NCBI RefSeq assembly: GCF_014898815.1
Contig: NW_026515539.1
Coordinates: forward strand, 1,736,001-1,800,000
Direction of reading: 5' to 3'
Source of the DNA: Panonychus citri
Lineage: Eukaryota; Arthropoda; Arachnida; Trombidiformes; Tetranychidae
Length of the DNA: 64,000 bases
Within the stretch, counting starts at the first letter, position 1. Each line of letters begins with the position of its first letter. The position numbers and the translations under genes were made by a program. This document shows, in pieces, positions 38,622-51,242 of this stretch. The notes beneath the pieces were generated by a model that was given only the letters and a program-made list of their open reading frames with translations, did not search any database and was not told where the DNA came from.

Positions 38622-39089
38622 CTAATTCTTTGGCTTTTTCTTTTTAGGCTCATCCAAATCATCGTCCCATTGAATAAGAAGTTCACAAAGTTCACCTTTC
38701 ACCTTTGCAAGTCTTTCTTTTTTCCAAGTTTCTTGTTGTTGACGAATCTCTTCAGATGTCAAAAATTTTCTTGGAGCCATTGCCAAGTTCGGTTCAGTTT
38801 CACCATGATACCTACTTACATGAGATTTGTAAGCTTCTTCATCTTCAGCAGGGAATCTACATTTAGCTCGATAACATAGAAGCACAAATTTTCTTTCTTC
38901 TTCATTAGATTCTTTCAACTGCGGGGACATTTCCATTTCCTCCGAGTCTGGTAACGCCTTCATAGCCTTAAACCTCGGTGTTATGGTCGGTGAATAATTG
39001 GAAAAGGAGGAAATGAGCTTCTTAATGGTCATCCGTTGATCTTTGTTTGATTTCTTCAGTTCCTTCAAGAGTTCAAGAATGTTTGACAT
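38622..39089 (-). CDS. Hypothetical small nuclear protein with one zinc-finger-like motif
   Basis: Single exon, 155 residues from ATG 39089 (MSNILELLKELKK); the frame upstream has no ATG. A central CYRAKC...HVSRYH arrangement (C-x4-C-x12-H-x4-H) resembles a degenerate C2H2 finger. The N-terminus is helical and basic. The C-terminal third has a charged helix (SEEIRQQQETWKKERLAKVKG) and ends in a Lys-rich tail (KKKKPKN), a likely nuclear localisation signal. I do not recognise a family. It is head to head with SmD1 across a 356-bp gap, so it probably shares that housekeeping promoter. Codon use is like its neighbours, and the ordered, charged composition supports a real gene. An RNA- or chromatin-linked role would fit but is guesswork. 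Confidence 0.65.
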   Translation of the reverse strand: MSNILELLKELKKSNKDQRMTIKKLISSFSNYSPTITPRFKAMKALPDSEEMEMSPQLKESNEEERKFVLLCYRAKCRFPAEDEEAYKSHVSRYHGETEPNLAMAPRKFLTSEEIRQQQETWKKERLAKVKGELCELLIQWDDDLDEPKKKKPKN

Positions 39090-39445
39090 TTTTAACAAGA
39101 AGAAAAACAAATAACAGTAATCACAAAAGAAAAATCAAAGAAGAATAGACAATTTTCGATAATTAATTGATCGTTTATCGGTAAAGATACAAATGAGAAG
39201 TGAAGAGAAAATCAAAATATTCTATGTTAACTTTGCCGCTTCAAAAATTCTCTTTGGAATTTGTTTCCATGGAAACGGTCGCTAGATGGAAGCAGCTGTT
39301 CAGTCGGTAAACACAATCACTTAGCGAGTGTTTTGATTTTTATTGTTTTCTATTAAATTAATTAATTGATTGATCTCTTTTTTTGATTAAGTGTATTATT
39401 AACCATTTGTATTATAATAGGTTCAAGTGTTGATTATTCCAAAAA
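39090..39445. promoter_or_regulatory. Divergent promoter, 38.6-kb gene / SmD1
   Basis: A 356-bp gap between two opposed start codons. It contains GCTAGATGGAAGCAGCTG near 39282 (a weaker relative of the CTCF-like sites) and no TATA box. Function inferred from geometry. Confidence 0.4.
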
Positions 39446-40084
39446 ATGAAGCTTGTCAGGTGAGTTTTAAGTGTCATCGATGAAAAGAAAGTCTATAATC
39501 TTTGTTGACGGGTTTTCTTTTTTTTTTTTGGTTCGATGTTTTTTTTTGACTAACTCATGTCATCTGATATTTATTGTCTTTTCTTTCTCTCTCTGGGTTT
39601 ATTATTTAGATTTTTGATGAAACTTTCAAATGAGACTTTAACAGTCGAATTGAAAAATGGATCAGTCATTACTGGAACTGTTACCGGTGTTGATGTTGCC
39701 ATGAATACCCACATGAAATTTGTAAAAGTTGTTCCACCTAAAGGTATGTTCGCGGTTTTTTTGTTACTATTTTCTCTAATAGTAATCAGTTCATTTTACT
39801 GCAATTGTTGTTATAATGAGACTTTTTTCTTACTTTGCTTTAAATGATTCTTAGGAGGTGATCCTATGAAATTGGAAGCTCTATCCATAAGAGGTAACAA
39901 TATAAGATACTTTTTACTGCCTGATGCTTTACCATTGGAAACTTTACTGGTTGATGATACACCGAAAACAAAAGCCAAGAAAAGAGAAGCAGCGGCTCGA
40001 GGTCGTGGACGAGGACGTGGCCGAGGAAGAGGCCGTGGTGGTCGAGGCGGCGGAGGACCCCCACCTAGAAAAAGAACCAATTAA
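39446..40084 (+). CDS. SmD1: Small nuclear ribonucleoprotein Sm D1
   Basis: Three exons: 39446-39459 (only 14 coding bases), 39610-39743 and 39855-40084; 125 residues. It begins MKLVRFLMKLSNETLTVELKNG and contains the Sm1 motif (GTVTGVDVAMNTHMK) and Sm2 motif (LSIRGNNIRYFLLPD). The tail is rich in RG dipeptides (from about residue 98), the target of symmetric arginine dimethylation needed for SMN-mediated assembly. SmD1 is one of seven Sm proteins forming the ring on spliceosomal snRNAs. The micro first exon was found by extending upstream of FLMKLS to the only ATG that gives MKLVR in phase. A short GGDP replaces the human NREP loop. Confidence 0.98.
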
Positions 40085-40525
40085 ACCTCTAACCAAATGA
40101 TCATCTTTAACTGATTTAATCAATTTTATTGTAATACATGTTTGCTGATGAACAATAAGAAATAGAATTGATTTCTTCGCAAAAAAAGAAAGAAAGAATT
40201 CTTATTTTTAACTTGTTTCTTACACTTAACATGTTAGTCAGTACAAAGAAATCAAATCAAATTACATGGAATGACAATGAAAAAAAAACAAAAAACATAA
40301 ATAATCTTGTTGACATTTGATGAAATGTATTGGAAATATTTTTGATACTGAACATTTGTTGACTTGGAAATGTAAACAGTTTTGTAGAGAGAGAGAGAGA
40401 GATTTGATTTTTACATTGGTTAAAGTGAATCAATATGAGAATTAGATATTATATTATGTTGAGGAAATTGAAGGATAACAATTAAATTAATACATAAATA
40501 TCTATATAATGATTATATATCACAA

Positions 40526-43500
40526 TCAACTGCCAAATTGAGTGTACTTGGTTGAATCTCGGTATAATCCTCGATCGGCTTGGTAAAGTAAAGTGGCCAA
40601 TATTTTATCATGAGTAATTGTTTTAGATGGAAGTACGATCTGTTAAATTGTGAGAATGAAACAATTAGTTATTATCTGGTTGAAAGAATTGAAAAAAAAA
40701 CTGTTTACCTTAATTATATCTTGTGGAGCCATTTTGTGAAATTTAACATCTCTCGTTAATCTACTCATGATCGCTTTTAATTCGGTAAATTTGGTCGGAG
40801 GTAAATTGTGGTTGTTAACATTTTCTTTGGTCACTAAAATTGTTGGATGGTTTGGATCACTGTTTAACACTTTATTAACTGCCCATTGGTACATTATTTG
40901 AAATTTCTGAATCTCCGTCAGGTCAAGTCCAGGTCGAGAGAGTATATTAGTTATCATGGTTTCACTGAGAGTTAAAAATTCACTGCGAGAGAAAAATTTA
41001 CCGACTCGAGGATCGACAAATTTTAATATTGTATTAACCAATTGGGTCGCTGAATTGTATCTCCAATAATAGTTTTCCAATTGATTTAACATCGCGGGTA
41101 CACAACTAAGACGAAGATGAGTTTTTGCATGATGGAAACAAGCTTGGAGTAAATCGGGTAGATCAAAATGTTCCGCTGCACAAATTAAACCAGGAATCGT
41201 ATCACAGGTCAGTGGACATGAGCCCGAATGAAGATATTCAATGAGAAGTTGAAAAGTGTTGCCATCAAATTCAATTATCGTAAACTAATAATCAAAAGAG
41301 AGAGGAAAAAGTTGATTAATTTTGCGAGTTTCAATTAATTGTTGTTCTTACCTCAGTTTGGGCTAATTTATTTCTATCAATTTTAGCGATATCAGCACAC
41401 ACCGAGAGACTCGGGATTTTAGATGGATCGATATTTAAATCAGTGCGACCATAAATTGATTCGCTTTGCCATCTTTTAATTGAATCGTTTCGATTTTTGC
41501 TTCCCCAACCCGCCCAAGAACCGGACACTAACCTCGAGAAAGCGGCACGAAAACTTCCACCCAGAGATGAGGCTCCAGGAACCGTAAGGTAAGTCGGTGT
41601 TTTGGATGCTGAGGCATTCGAAAAGTTTGATATGGTTGATTCTTTACGTTTACTTTTCGATTCTGATGGATGAATTATCTTGGGGATTTGTGAGATTTTA
41701 TGAATTGTACTGGCAGTGATGCTACTTTTTCGAGTGGTTCGAGGTTTTTCAGGTGATGATGATTGATTCTTATTAAGGGAGTTACTTGGTCCAAGTGGCT
41801 GATGTCCAGTAATGGTGGTCAGAGATGGATTGATGGTCGAGGAACCAATCCCTGAAGATGATGAACTACTTATACCAACACCACTTGATGAGCTTCCAGG
41901 TATTAAAGGTGATAAAGAGTTACTTCCAATTCCTCCCATGGTTGGATTAATTGAGCCACCAGGGTTGTTCATTTGGGCGGATGATGGATTAACGGTTCCT
42001 GGTGGACTGAAGCCATACAACATTTCAAGAAAAACCCGACTTCGAATGGCCAAAATTGCTCGGACTCCATAAATTCGTCTGATCTGTGTTTCATGACAAC
42101 CATTTCCGGGATTACCCATCACGTTAAATGCGACATCACAAATCATTTTAGCATTATTGTTGAAAGCACTACTAAAATCTTTGGCCAGTTGATCGTAACC
42201 TTCAAAAAGATCACGTACAGAGTCTAAAAGTGGACTAGAAGGTCTCATGTGACCAATAGGTCTCCATGAACCTCGGCGATATGGTTTGGGAATTTGTCCG
42301 GTTGCAAGATGATTCGCTAAATTGGTAACAAGATCTTCAAGCATTTGACTTCGAGTTCGATCCTTTGCAAAAAAGAAAAAGAAAACAATGTATCAACATA
42401 TTTAACAAATTGTAGGAGCTAAAGTTTATTTACCTGCATTCGTGCAAATTTTGGAGCAGAATAACTCGCTCTCTCTCCATTGACGATCTTAGTTAAGAGC
42501 CAATCTCTTAAATGTGGTCCCTTGAAAAGAAATACAAACAAATGGAAACAATTAAGATTGGAAAGTGCATAGAATCAGAGCAACCACTTGTTGAATGATT
42601 GATTATTTTCTAACCTTTTCGAATGTCGATTCGTGCCATAAATAGGGTTTGTAAGCAGAGACTTCGTCTCGACAGACAACACTGATTGAGTATTTTCTCA
42701 CTTCGTCCTCAGCGAGAGGCTTAGGTGTTGTTCGAACGACTATGAATGCATGTAGAAAATGGGATTTGATACAACCTACAAAATGGAAAGTCAAAATTGT
42801 CAATTAAGAGGATCAAAACTTTTTCTCTCTAAGTTGGAAAGTGAACTTACCAGGCCAAAAAGGGGTATCATCGGCTTCTATGAAGGCAACACAAACAATA
42901 TCATTTCCAATATGTCGTTTCTTTTGTAACTTTTGAGGATCGTTCTCCTCGTGGGGAAGCATAGTGGACACATGGAACATAATTTCAATATTTTTCCAAT
43001 TAGTGTAGACTGATTCGGTTCCTGTCAGATCGTGAACAGTATCTAGGCCACCTTTATATTTATCGAAACCTTTTAACCTTATCCTGTCTCCGAGAATTTC
43101 GAGAAACTCAGCAAACCGAGGTGACTCTTCCCTATTCCCTAAAATAACCTCTTCCGAAGTTTGACCCTTTTTGATATAAATTATTCCGACCTTAAGTTCA
43201 GATTTAACGAAAACTTGATCCAATTTGATTAATTCATCAGGTATAGATGGAAGTTGCCCAAGGCTAAGGGATGGTTTAAGTCCAGCTTCGTCACCAAGAG
43301 CTTTGACCACCGCTTCTCGATCATAACGATCAGCACAAATCGAACTCGCAGGAACCAGACCATGTAAAGAATAGGAAACTGTTCTAAGAAGAATTCGAAA
43401 TTGATCCCGACCAGCGGCACTTTCCTGTTTAAGACTCAATATAACGGGACCAAGACCTTCATCGTTGGTAAAATAATTCCAATGTTCTTTACCATAATAA

Positions 43501-45373
43501 TGCTTTTCGTAGATTTCCTCTTGGAAGGAGATAAGTTCATATGGATCCTCTGATTTACTCTGAGGTTGATTTGTTGATGGTAAAGGTTCAGGTTCACCTT
43601 TTGGAGGAGCAGGAGGAGATGGAGGTGGTGAAGTTGAGTGAGCTTGCGTTATGACCTAGAATGAGAAAAAAAGAATAGAAATAAAGAGTGAGAGAGTGAG
43701 TATGAGAGATAAATAATAGAATAAAAAGGAGAGAAGAAGAAGAAGAGAAAAAAAATTATACAAATAATATATATTCAGGTAGAAGGAAGTTGAGGAAGAA
43801 GAAAAAAATATGTAAGACCAGAGGTGATGAGGTAAAAAAGGGATGAAAGTGATGAAGATGTTAATGGAAAGAAAGAGGAACAGGAAGAGGAAGAGAGAAA
43901 AGAAAGAGAATCAATATTGTATAGACATGATGACAGTTTTTTCACTAGAGGTAAATAAATGATTAGGAGAAGATGATTAAGTTGTCAGGTAAGGAGGTGG
44001 TGAGGAAGAGGTGGTGGTGGGAATTGAGATGATGATGAGAAAATGCCTAAATTAGATGCATTTTAGGTTCGAAAGTGGCTTTAATCTCGTAGTGACTTTA
44101 AGAAATTGAAGGCAAAAGATTAATTCGTTGATGATTGATGAGAAAAGTTAATCTAACCATTAAAAGTATTAATCTGTTGACAAGTATCACTGATGAAAAT
44201 GATTTGCAAGATTAATTGATTCAAATCAAAAGAATAAACAATTTTTTCAGAGTTTTAGTGAAACTAATTGATTAATTATCGCACCAATTGAAAACTATAA
44301 CCAAGTTTAGATTGTCAATAAGGTGGATGAGATTGTGAGATGAATTGTTTGTTTTTTGCATAGAAAAATTGACCTCGACTGACCAAACGAAAATTTGATT
44401 AATATGATTCGATAAAGGATAAGAGAGGGATGAAATTAATTTAAATTGTTAATGATTAACGTACAATGTTGGGCTGTTTACGATAAAGCTCAATGTCATC
44501 TTTGGTCATTGGTGTTTGTGATTCGATCACTTGAATCGTCGGTGGTTGTAATCGACCGTAGGGACACATATCGTTGGTTGATTTGGATGTGTCTTGTCTC
44601 TCCAATCGACTGACATTAAAACCCTCCGAGGAAGTGTTACTCCGAGGTATCATGGTGGGAATTCCGAGTAAAAGATTTTCACCTTCTTTAGGTTCTTTAC
44701 AATCAAGCAATGAAGATGAACATGGATTATCTGATTTATCACCCATTGAGAAATCACCTGTTGAAGATGAGGCTTGTTGTATTATTAACTGGGGTTGTGA
44801 TGATGATGATGATTGTAATTGTTGTGACGACTGTTGTTGTTGTTGTTGCTGTTGTTGTAATGCCTGTTGCTGTTGGTTAATGTAACTACCTGGTGGACCA
44901 GTAAAGTTTGGTGTTCCACAACATTCAATCCAATAGGATGAGGTCGGTTTAATACCATGAGGATAACCTGAACAATAGGGTGACCCTGGACAGGCCTGAA
45001 CGGGAATCGGAAATGAGAGAGTGGTACTACTTTTCCTTCGAGCCTCAGCATAACCCAAACTTTGCCGTTTAAAATCCTTCAATTTGGCCATGAACTCTTC
45101 TCCGCCGGTTCCAATTCCCGATATATCTGAAAAGTGTAATGGACAATAAACCTTATTACCATATCTTTTGGCACAATTTGAATTATTTTGTTCCAAACGA
45201 ATGCCACAAACTGAACAAATTAAACAATCTTCATGGTACAAATTATTAACATAACTTCCTGGTGATGCTGTGGTTCCAGCGGCGGTCAGTAGGTTACTGC
45301 CCAACTCTTTCCAGGTTGACCAGGTTTGATGAGGTAAAATTGGAAGCTCGCAGATAAAACAGAGAGAAACCAT
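40526..45373 (-). CDS. LIM - RapGAP - split BTB - BACK multidomain protein
   Basis: Seven exons in phase: 45373-44465, 43655-42851, 42775-42615, 42520-42434, 42362-41352, 41284-40709 and 40639-40526; 1,220 residues. Exon 1: a LIM-type finger (CFIC, then HEDCLICSVC and CPLH) with an enlarged first loop of about 39 residues, then Gln/Ser-rich linker. Exons 2-5: a Rap1GAP-like GAP domain (about residues 330-680) with GQTSEE, GGLDTVHDLTGTESVY, IMFHVSTMLP and KRHIGNDIV, whose Asn at about 553 is the catalytic Asn thumb. Exon 5 continues directly from the GAP end (RTRSQMLEDL) into the first half of a BTB fold (ICDVAFNVMG, RAILAIRSRVFLEML). A Ser-rich insert of about 210 residues follows. Exon 6 supplies the rest of BTB (FDGNTFQLLIEYLHSG) and a BACK-like helical domain. 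It should switch off Rap GTPases and may act with cullin-3. The BTB/BACK part recalls insect serine-enriched protein (gprs), from memory only. The LIM exon is the least certain link. Confidence 0.85.
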
Positions 45374-47456
45374 GATTTGGTTTAATTTAATTACAATTAA
45401 AAGTAAAAAGAAAGAGTTGAGACGGTTTAATACTGATTCAGATTAATGATGACGATGATCTTGTTGTTGTTGTTGTCCAAAATTAACTTGATTTGTGATG
45501 ATGATTATGAAGATGGTGATGGTGATTCTGATGATATCTAATTGTGACAATTAGATAAATTATTTATGTTAATCAGAAAATTATTTGTCTTCTTGTGCCA
45601 GAATAATTGTAGTAATAAAAGGAAATTGTTGATTTGTTATTACAAGGGATTTACAAATGGAAACATTGATCACAATAAATTAACAGAGATTTTTGATTTG
45701 TTTTCGTTTGGTTAACCAAAGCTCAAACATAATTGTCTTAATTTGGTCCAATGATGAGAAACAGTTGATTGGTGAAACATTTTGTTCTTAATCAAATAGT
45801 CAAATTGATTGTAAACACTATCTACAGTGTGGATGAGAAGATTAACCAAAAGAATCACTGAGGAAGAAGATGAAGAAAACAATTTTAGAATAAAAGAAAA
45901 CGAAGCTCTCATCTTCATCTCTTCCTTTCTCCATCAACATTATCTTCTTCTTCCTCTCCATTGACAAAATGAACTGAGGTGGTGATGATGGTGGTGATTA
46001 TGTCGACACTCAGGGAAGATTCAGTTTTCGTTATCAAGGTTTGTTGTTTTCCTTTACATTGTAACATGATTAGGAAAAACAATCCTGGTTAAATTGACCA
46101 TAGAATGAGTAGTGTGGTGATGGAGGATTTTTTTATCGCTCAGAGAAACAATAAGAACTGAAATCATGGAAAAAGAAAGGAGAGAGAGAGAGAGAGAGAG
46201 AGAGAATTGAAATTGTTCACCGAAAACACCAAGGCTGAATCAATTGGTAACCAAAGAAGTGCAAGAGGAAACAGTTGATTGTGGATCAATTTGTAATTTA
46301 AATTGAGCTTCTCGGTTTTTCTCTATCTTGTAATTCAGATGTAACCTCACAATGGATGAGAAAAACTCACAGAGATGAAGATGATGATGGAGATTAGTGA
46401 GCGTGTTGGTTACGATTTAGATGAAGATTAGCACATAAACACAAGCGAATTTTGATTTTTTTTTCATGGAGATGATGATGGTAATGGCAATGATTACATT
46501 TATTCATTCGCTATATATTATATATTGGAAAAGGAAGAGAGGATGCGTTCATTAATCTCGAATGGAAGTGATCAATCTCAGTTGAGTTACACCATTGAAA
46601 ACATACAATTCTCCATACAGAAGGAAACCAATGTAAAACCAGAAGGAACCAGAGATAAATTATATATTCACAGAGAGAGCGAGAGAGAGAGAGTCGGTTT
46701 GAGTAGATTTGATGAGAATTAATTAATCAACAAGTGAACGATGGGTTGATCAAATTTCTTTACACATTTTCTGTGTGTTAATTCATAGAAAACACAAGTG
46801 TACCAGCACTAATCACAGAATCGAATAGAATAAAATGAAAACAAATTTTTCTCTCGATCAACTGGTCGGTTTTCTTTATCACCGATAGAGATTCACTTCA
46901 GGTTTTAGACTTACCTGTTGATCTTAGGATTATTAGAGAGAATCACAATTAACGGGAAAATAAGAACTACGGAAATAAATTAATTCTCATTAGTAGAAAT
47001 CAATTTATTCTAAATGATAATGATGATGATTTAGAGAAAAGTGACTCAAATGAAAAAAGAAATTTTCAATCTGGTCAAGAGATTATTTTCTTTTCTTTTA
47101 CACAGAACAGAATTAAATTAATTAGTTGAATTGGAAATAATTAGTTAACAATTTAGAAGAAAAAAAAATTAACAGTTAACTTGTTTTCCTTCATCTGGTT
47201 GTCGCTACAATAGCTAAGGGGAAAAAAGAAAGAAAGAAAAGAAGAAAGAGAAAAAAGAACAAGAAAATCAGCTGATTATCGGTCTTATGTTTTCCTTTTT
47301 TTCTCTTTCTTTTTCTTTCTTTGTTGATGACTCTGTCATCTCTCTGGTTTGTTTTTCTCCTTGTTCATCATGATTTAGTTTCCATTTAGAATTAAATTTG
47401 ATCTTTGTTTCTTTTATTTTCGATTTGATTTTATTTTAATTTTCCATCCGAGTGCC
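45374..47456. other. Gene-free interval between LIM-RapGAP-BTB gene and ABHD18
   Basis: Two divergent genes flank 2.1 kb with no supported coding sequence. It contains GA microsatellites (about 46180-46205 and 46674-46692) and a TATATATTATATATTGG tract near 46511. Presumably 5' UTRs and promoters of both neighbours. Confidence 0.4.
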
Positions 47457-49317
47457 ATGAGATTTAATCTAAATCCTAATTCGAGTAAAATTGATACAAT
47501 TTATCGGAGTATCTTGTTGAGTAAATTTTTCACCCAAGGATGGGGAGACCCCGAGAATATGAAAAAGTAAGTCACCAAGAGAATCTATTTATTTTCTATT
47601 CTATTCTAAGTTATTTCATATGATTCTAATTAACTGTTGGTGTTTCCTTTATTCTATTTAATTTCTTTTGTTTTTAAAATTGTTCTTTTTCAGGATATTT
47701 TCTTTAAGAAAAATTATGTCAAACCGAGAATCGTGTATGAAAATGGTCTCAACCAATCATCCAATTTATATCGATAAGGTTGTCGAAGATACCAAAGAAT
47801 ATACTCTTACTGAAGGTCATTTTATCAGTCCCCTGGAAGAATATCTATCGGAAGGTATTCCAGAGGAATCAAGAATTGCAAGATTCCAATTGTTGGTACC
47901 CAAAACATGGAGACATCCATATCTCAAGCCTATTTGCCTTCATTTAGCTGGAACCGGTGATCATGTTAGTTGTTTTCATGGGTTAATTGTGTTAATGGTG
48001 ATCTTTGTGTGATTCATTGTAATTAATTTATCTATTTCTCTGTTTTGTTGTTTTCATATTATCAGTTTTTCTGGCGGCGAAGAGCTCTAATGGCGAAACC
48101 TTTGCTACGTGAATCTGGAATTGGTTCAATCATTTTGGAAAATCCTTTTTGTATGTTTTGTTTTACTCTTTGCTGTATTCTAATTGTTGCTAGTGATTAA
48201 TAACCGTTAGAATCTGTGTGTTAATTGTCTCTCTTCTAATTCAGATGGATCTCGTAAACCTCCGGATCAAATTCGTTCATGTCTTCGTAAAGTTTCAGAT
48301 ATTTTTATCATGGGTGGTTGTTTAATCCTTGAGTCAATTGCGCTTTTCAATTGGTGTGAGAAAATGAACTTTGCTCCTCTCTGTGTAACGGGTATTTCCA
48401 TGGGTGGACATGTAAGTTAATCGTCTGAATCATAATTGAACAGTTTTCATTGAACCAGAACAATTTATTCATTAGATGGCATCTTTGGCTGGTGTTAGTT
48501 GGAACAAGCCGATTTCAATAATACCTTGTCTCTCATGGACAACGGCTTCTTGTGCATTCACTCAAGGTGATTAATATCTGATTGTGAAAATTACTTAAGA
48601 CTTGAAAGAAATATTAATAAGATAACTGTATTTTCATAGGTGTTTTAAGTGGTGCTATTCCCTGGCAAACATTAGAAGATCAATACGTTCAATATGGTTC
48701 AGAGTTTCAAAACGAAGTCAAGAAAATGATCCATTCACCTGAATGGGTAAGTTTGAGATCGATAATCAGAACGCGTCATTTATTCATTGGAATTTTTTTA
48801 TTTCTTTTTTTTTCTTCTCATGGTTAATTCATTTTCTCAGGATGAGGTATTTAATGCGGGAAGAAAATTCGCTCAAAACTTTCCATCTAGTCTCGATTCA
48901 ATGGTCAATGGAAATGGTTCCAAAGGAGATGAGCAAAACTCTGATCTCAAGTTAGACTGTCTTAATTTCATGCGTGGTATTATGGATGAATGTACTCACC
49001 TTGGTAATTTTGGTCCACCGGTCGATCCCGAATTAGTAACCATTGTCACTGCTTCTCAAGATGCCTATGTACCGAGAGATGGTATCATACCCTTGACCAA
49101 AATTTGGCCTGGAGCTAAACTACATACTCTTGAGGGTGGACATGTAACAGCGATACTTTTTAACATGGATGTTTTCAGGTAATCGGTTAATTGGCCATTT
49201 GGATTTTGTGATCAAAATTGTAAATTATGTTTTTCTTTTAATTGTTTTACCCACAGAGAAATGATTACATCTTCAATTAAATTGAACGCACAGAGATATT
49301 ATCGACAAGAGCTGTGA
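47457..49317 (+). CDS. Abhd18: ABHD18-like alpha/beta-hydrolase
   Basis: Eight exons in phase: 47457-47566, 47694-47964, 48066-48150, 48245-48411, 48476-48566, 48640-48746, 48841-49178 and 49257-49317; 409 residues (human ABHD18 is 414). Matching landmarks include KIDTIYRSILLSKFF.QGWG, ICLHLAGTGDH, FFWRRRALMAKPLL, LENPFYGSRKP, the nucleophile elbow GISMGGH (Ser), SLAGVSWNKP, IPCLSW, MDECTHLGNF, the likely acid region SQDAYVPR, and LEGGHVTA with the likely catalytic His. The family is a conserved serine hydrolase; work in mammals links it to cardiolipin and mitochondrial phospholipid turnover, but I would not assign a substrate from sequence. The start is the ATG in GCCATGA. The variable loop between PEWDEVF and NFMRGIMDE is shorter than in vertebrates. 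No damage seen. Confidence 0.95.
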
Positions 49318-50552
49318 TAATGATCAAGCCACTTTTATTACGAGATTGCTAACAATCAAAAATACAACTTAATTGATGAATGTAGATCCAATTAATGTGA
49401 TAAAACTCCTTCTTCAAATTTCCCCTTTTACATTTCATCAAATAATTAATAATTTGGCCGATTGCTGATGTACATCATTTGCCTGGAAAAATATCAATTT
49501 GTTAATCATCTCTGGTTTCATAATCATCTAAATCATTTAAACTCTCAACAAATATATTATTACTTTTCCTATTCCATGTGAGATAATCATTTCTAACAAT
49601 TAACTGATTCAATTGATGCATAATTAGTAATAATCAACCATGAAGCCAGAAATGCAATTATATTAAAAAAGAAAGATTAACTTTACAATTAATTAAAAGT
49701 TAAATTGTAAACCAATGTAATATATTTTGTATTTAATTCAGTCCCAAGTGTGAATCTTGATTAACTTATTGCCACTTTTAGGTTAAGTTAATTAGTACAA
49801 TTATCCATATGATGATTAGTTTAATTAGTTGTTCCTGTTTATTTGAATGATTAACTGTTTGTTATTCATTTACCATCAAATTTAAGTTGAATCTTCAATA
49901 GATTCTTAACAATTATAACTAATTGTTTAACTTAATTGCTGTCGGAAAATACGTTTAGTTGACCTTAGAGCGATTTATTTGATTTACAATCAAATTAAAT
50001 CAGGCCGGTTGAGGCTTTTATTGTAATCACTTCGTCCTCATCTAATTGTTGGTGTTAAATCAATTGAATTTGCCTCGATTGTCAATTGATTTAAATTAAT
50101 CATCATAAATGATTTTAATTGCAATTGAAAAGTTAACCTTTGTTAGGTTAAATCATTGAAGCTAATCGGTCAAAGTGTAAAAAACATTTCAATGTAATTA
50201 ACAATAGTTAAAGGCCCGAACAATTAGAAAACATTTTTAACAATTAAGTTGATTTGTGATTTACATTTGATCTTTGAACTATTTGATTTGGACAATTAGA
50301 TTCAAATGCAAAGTGGGGAGGAAGAGTTAAAAACTTTTTAATTGTTACGTTTAATTGCTGATTGAGTGAGACAGCTAATCAGTATAAAAATGAGTTGTAA
50401 ATACACAGACCACAATTAGTTGACGATCAACGTTAATCACGACAAGATAAGTGATAATCAAGTCTCAGAATCACCAAAAGAAAGTGTCAAGTGAATTAAA
50501 CAAACTCATTTCTTAATCTAATCTAAGTTAATCCAACAAGTGACCAAAAATC
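49318..50552. promoter_or_regulatory. Gene-free interval with TATA box for the His-rich gene
   Basis: AT-rich, no coding sequence. TATAAAAA at 50383-50390 lies about 165 bp before the ATG at 50553; transcription would begin near 50415. This is one of the clearer TATA boxes in the window. Confidence 0.45.
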
Positions 50553-51242
50553 ATGAAATCTTTATTGCTGATTAGTTTAATTGTGTTTAATTTGGCATTT
50601 GTAGTAATTGGTCATCATCATCATTGTGGTTGTGATAAACATAAATGTTGTAAAAAGGAGGTTCATCATCACCATGACCATGAAGGTAAGAACATTTTAT
50701 AAATTAACTGACCATTGGAGTAGCAAATTCAATTACTGAATTAATGAAATTTTCTGTGTGATGACTCATTTCATGTCTTTTCATTTATTTTTTGGTGCAC
50801 AGGCCACAAAGTTCATCACAAGCACGGCCACGGCCATGGACACAAACACTCACATAGTCATGCTAATCATCATCATCATCATCACACCGGAGGTGGACAT
50901 GAACACAGTCACACTGGTCACTCAAGTCCAGGTCATACTGGTCACACTTACACTACAACTCAAAACAATAAAGGTTTAGGTGGACAAAGAGGATCAAATC
51001 TTCAGGGAAATTTGGTCAGTAATTTGATGACCAATGGTCGCGGTGGAGGTACAACCTACTTGTTACAACGAGGCCAAGGAGTTCAAGGAAGTAACAATTT
51101 ATATCAAACTGTCCAATCGGGAGTACAAAACAATCAACAAGCAACTCGAACTTACGTCTTACAACAACCTGGATTAGCGGAAATGGCTAAACAAGGACAA
51201 TTAGCTGGTATTCTTAACGGTAATCGAGTGATTATCGTCTAA
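50553..51242 (+). CDS. Secreted histidine-rich protein
   Basis: Two exons: 50553-50685 and 50803-51242, split in a Gly codon; 190 residues. Residues 1-21 are a clear signal peptide (MKSLLLISLIVFNLAFVVIG). The mature start is HHHHCGCDKHKCCKKE, with four cysteines. Residues about 38-82 are dominated by His with Gly, Ser and Lys (HGHGHGHKHSHSH, then six consecutive His, then spaced GH and SH). The C-terminal half is Gln/Asn/Gly-rich without His and ends NGNRVIIV. Neither half matches a family I know. His clusters with Cys suggest Zn, Cu or Ni binding or pH-sensitive assembly; roles in saliva, gut lumen, cuticle or silk are all possible. The TATA box suggests strong, regulated expression. Exon 2 was set by its acceptor GTGCACAG, which keeps the His repeat in frame with exon 1. 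Confidence 0.8.
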
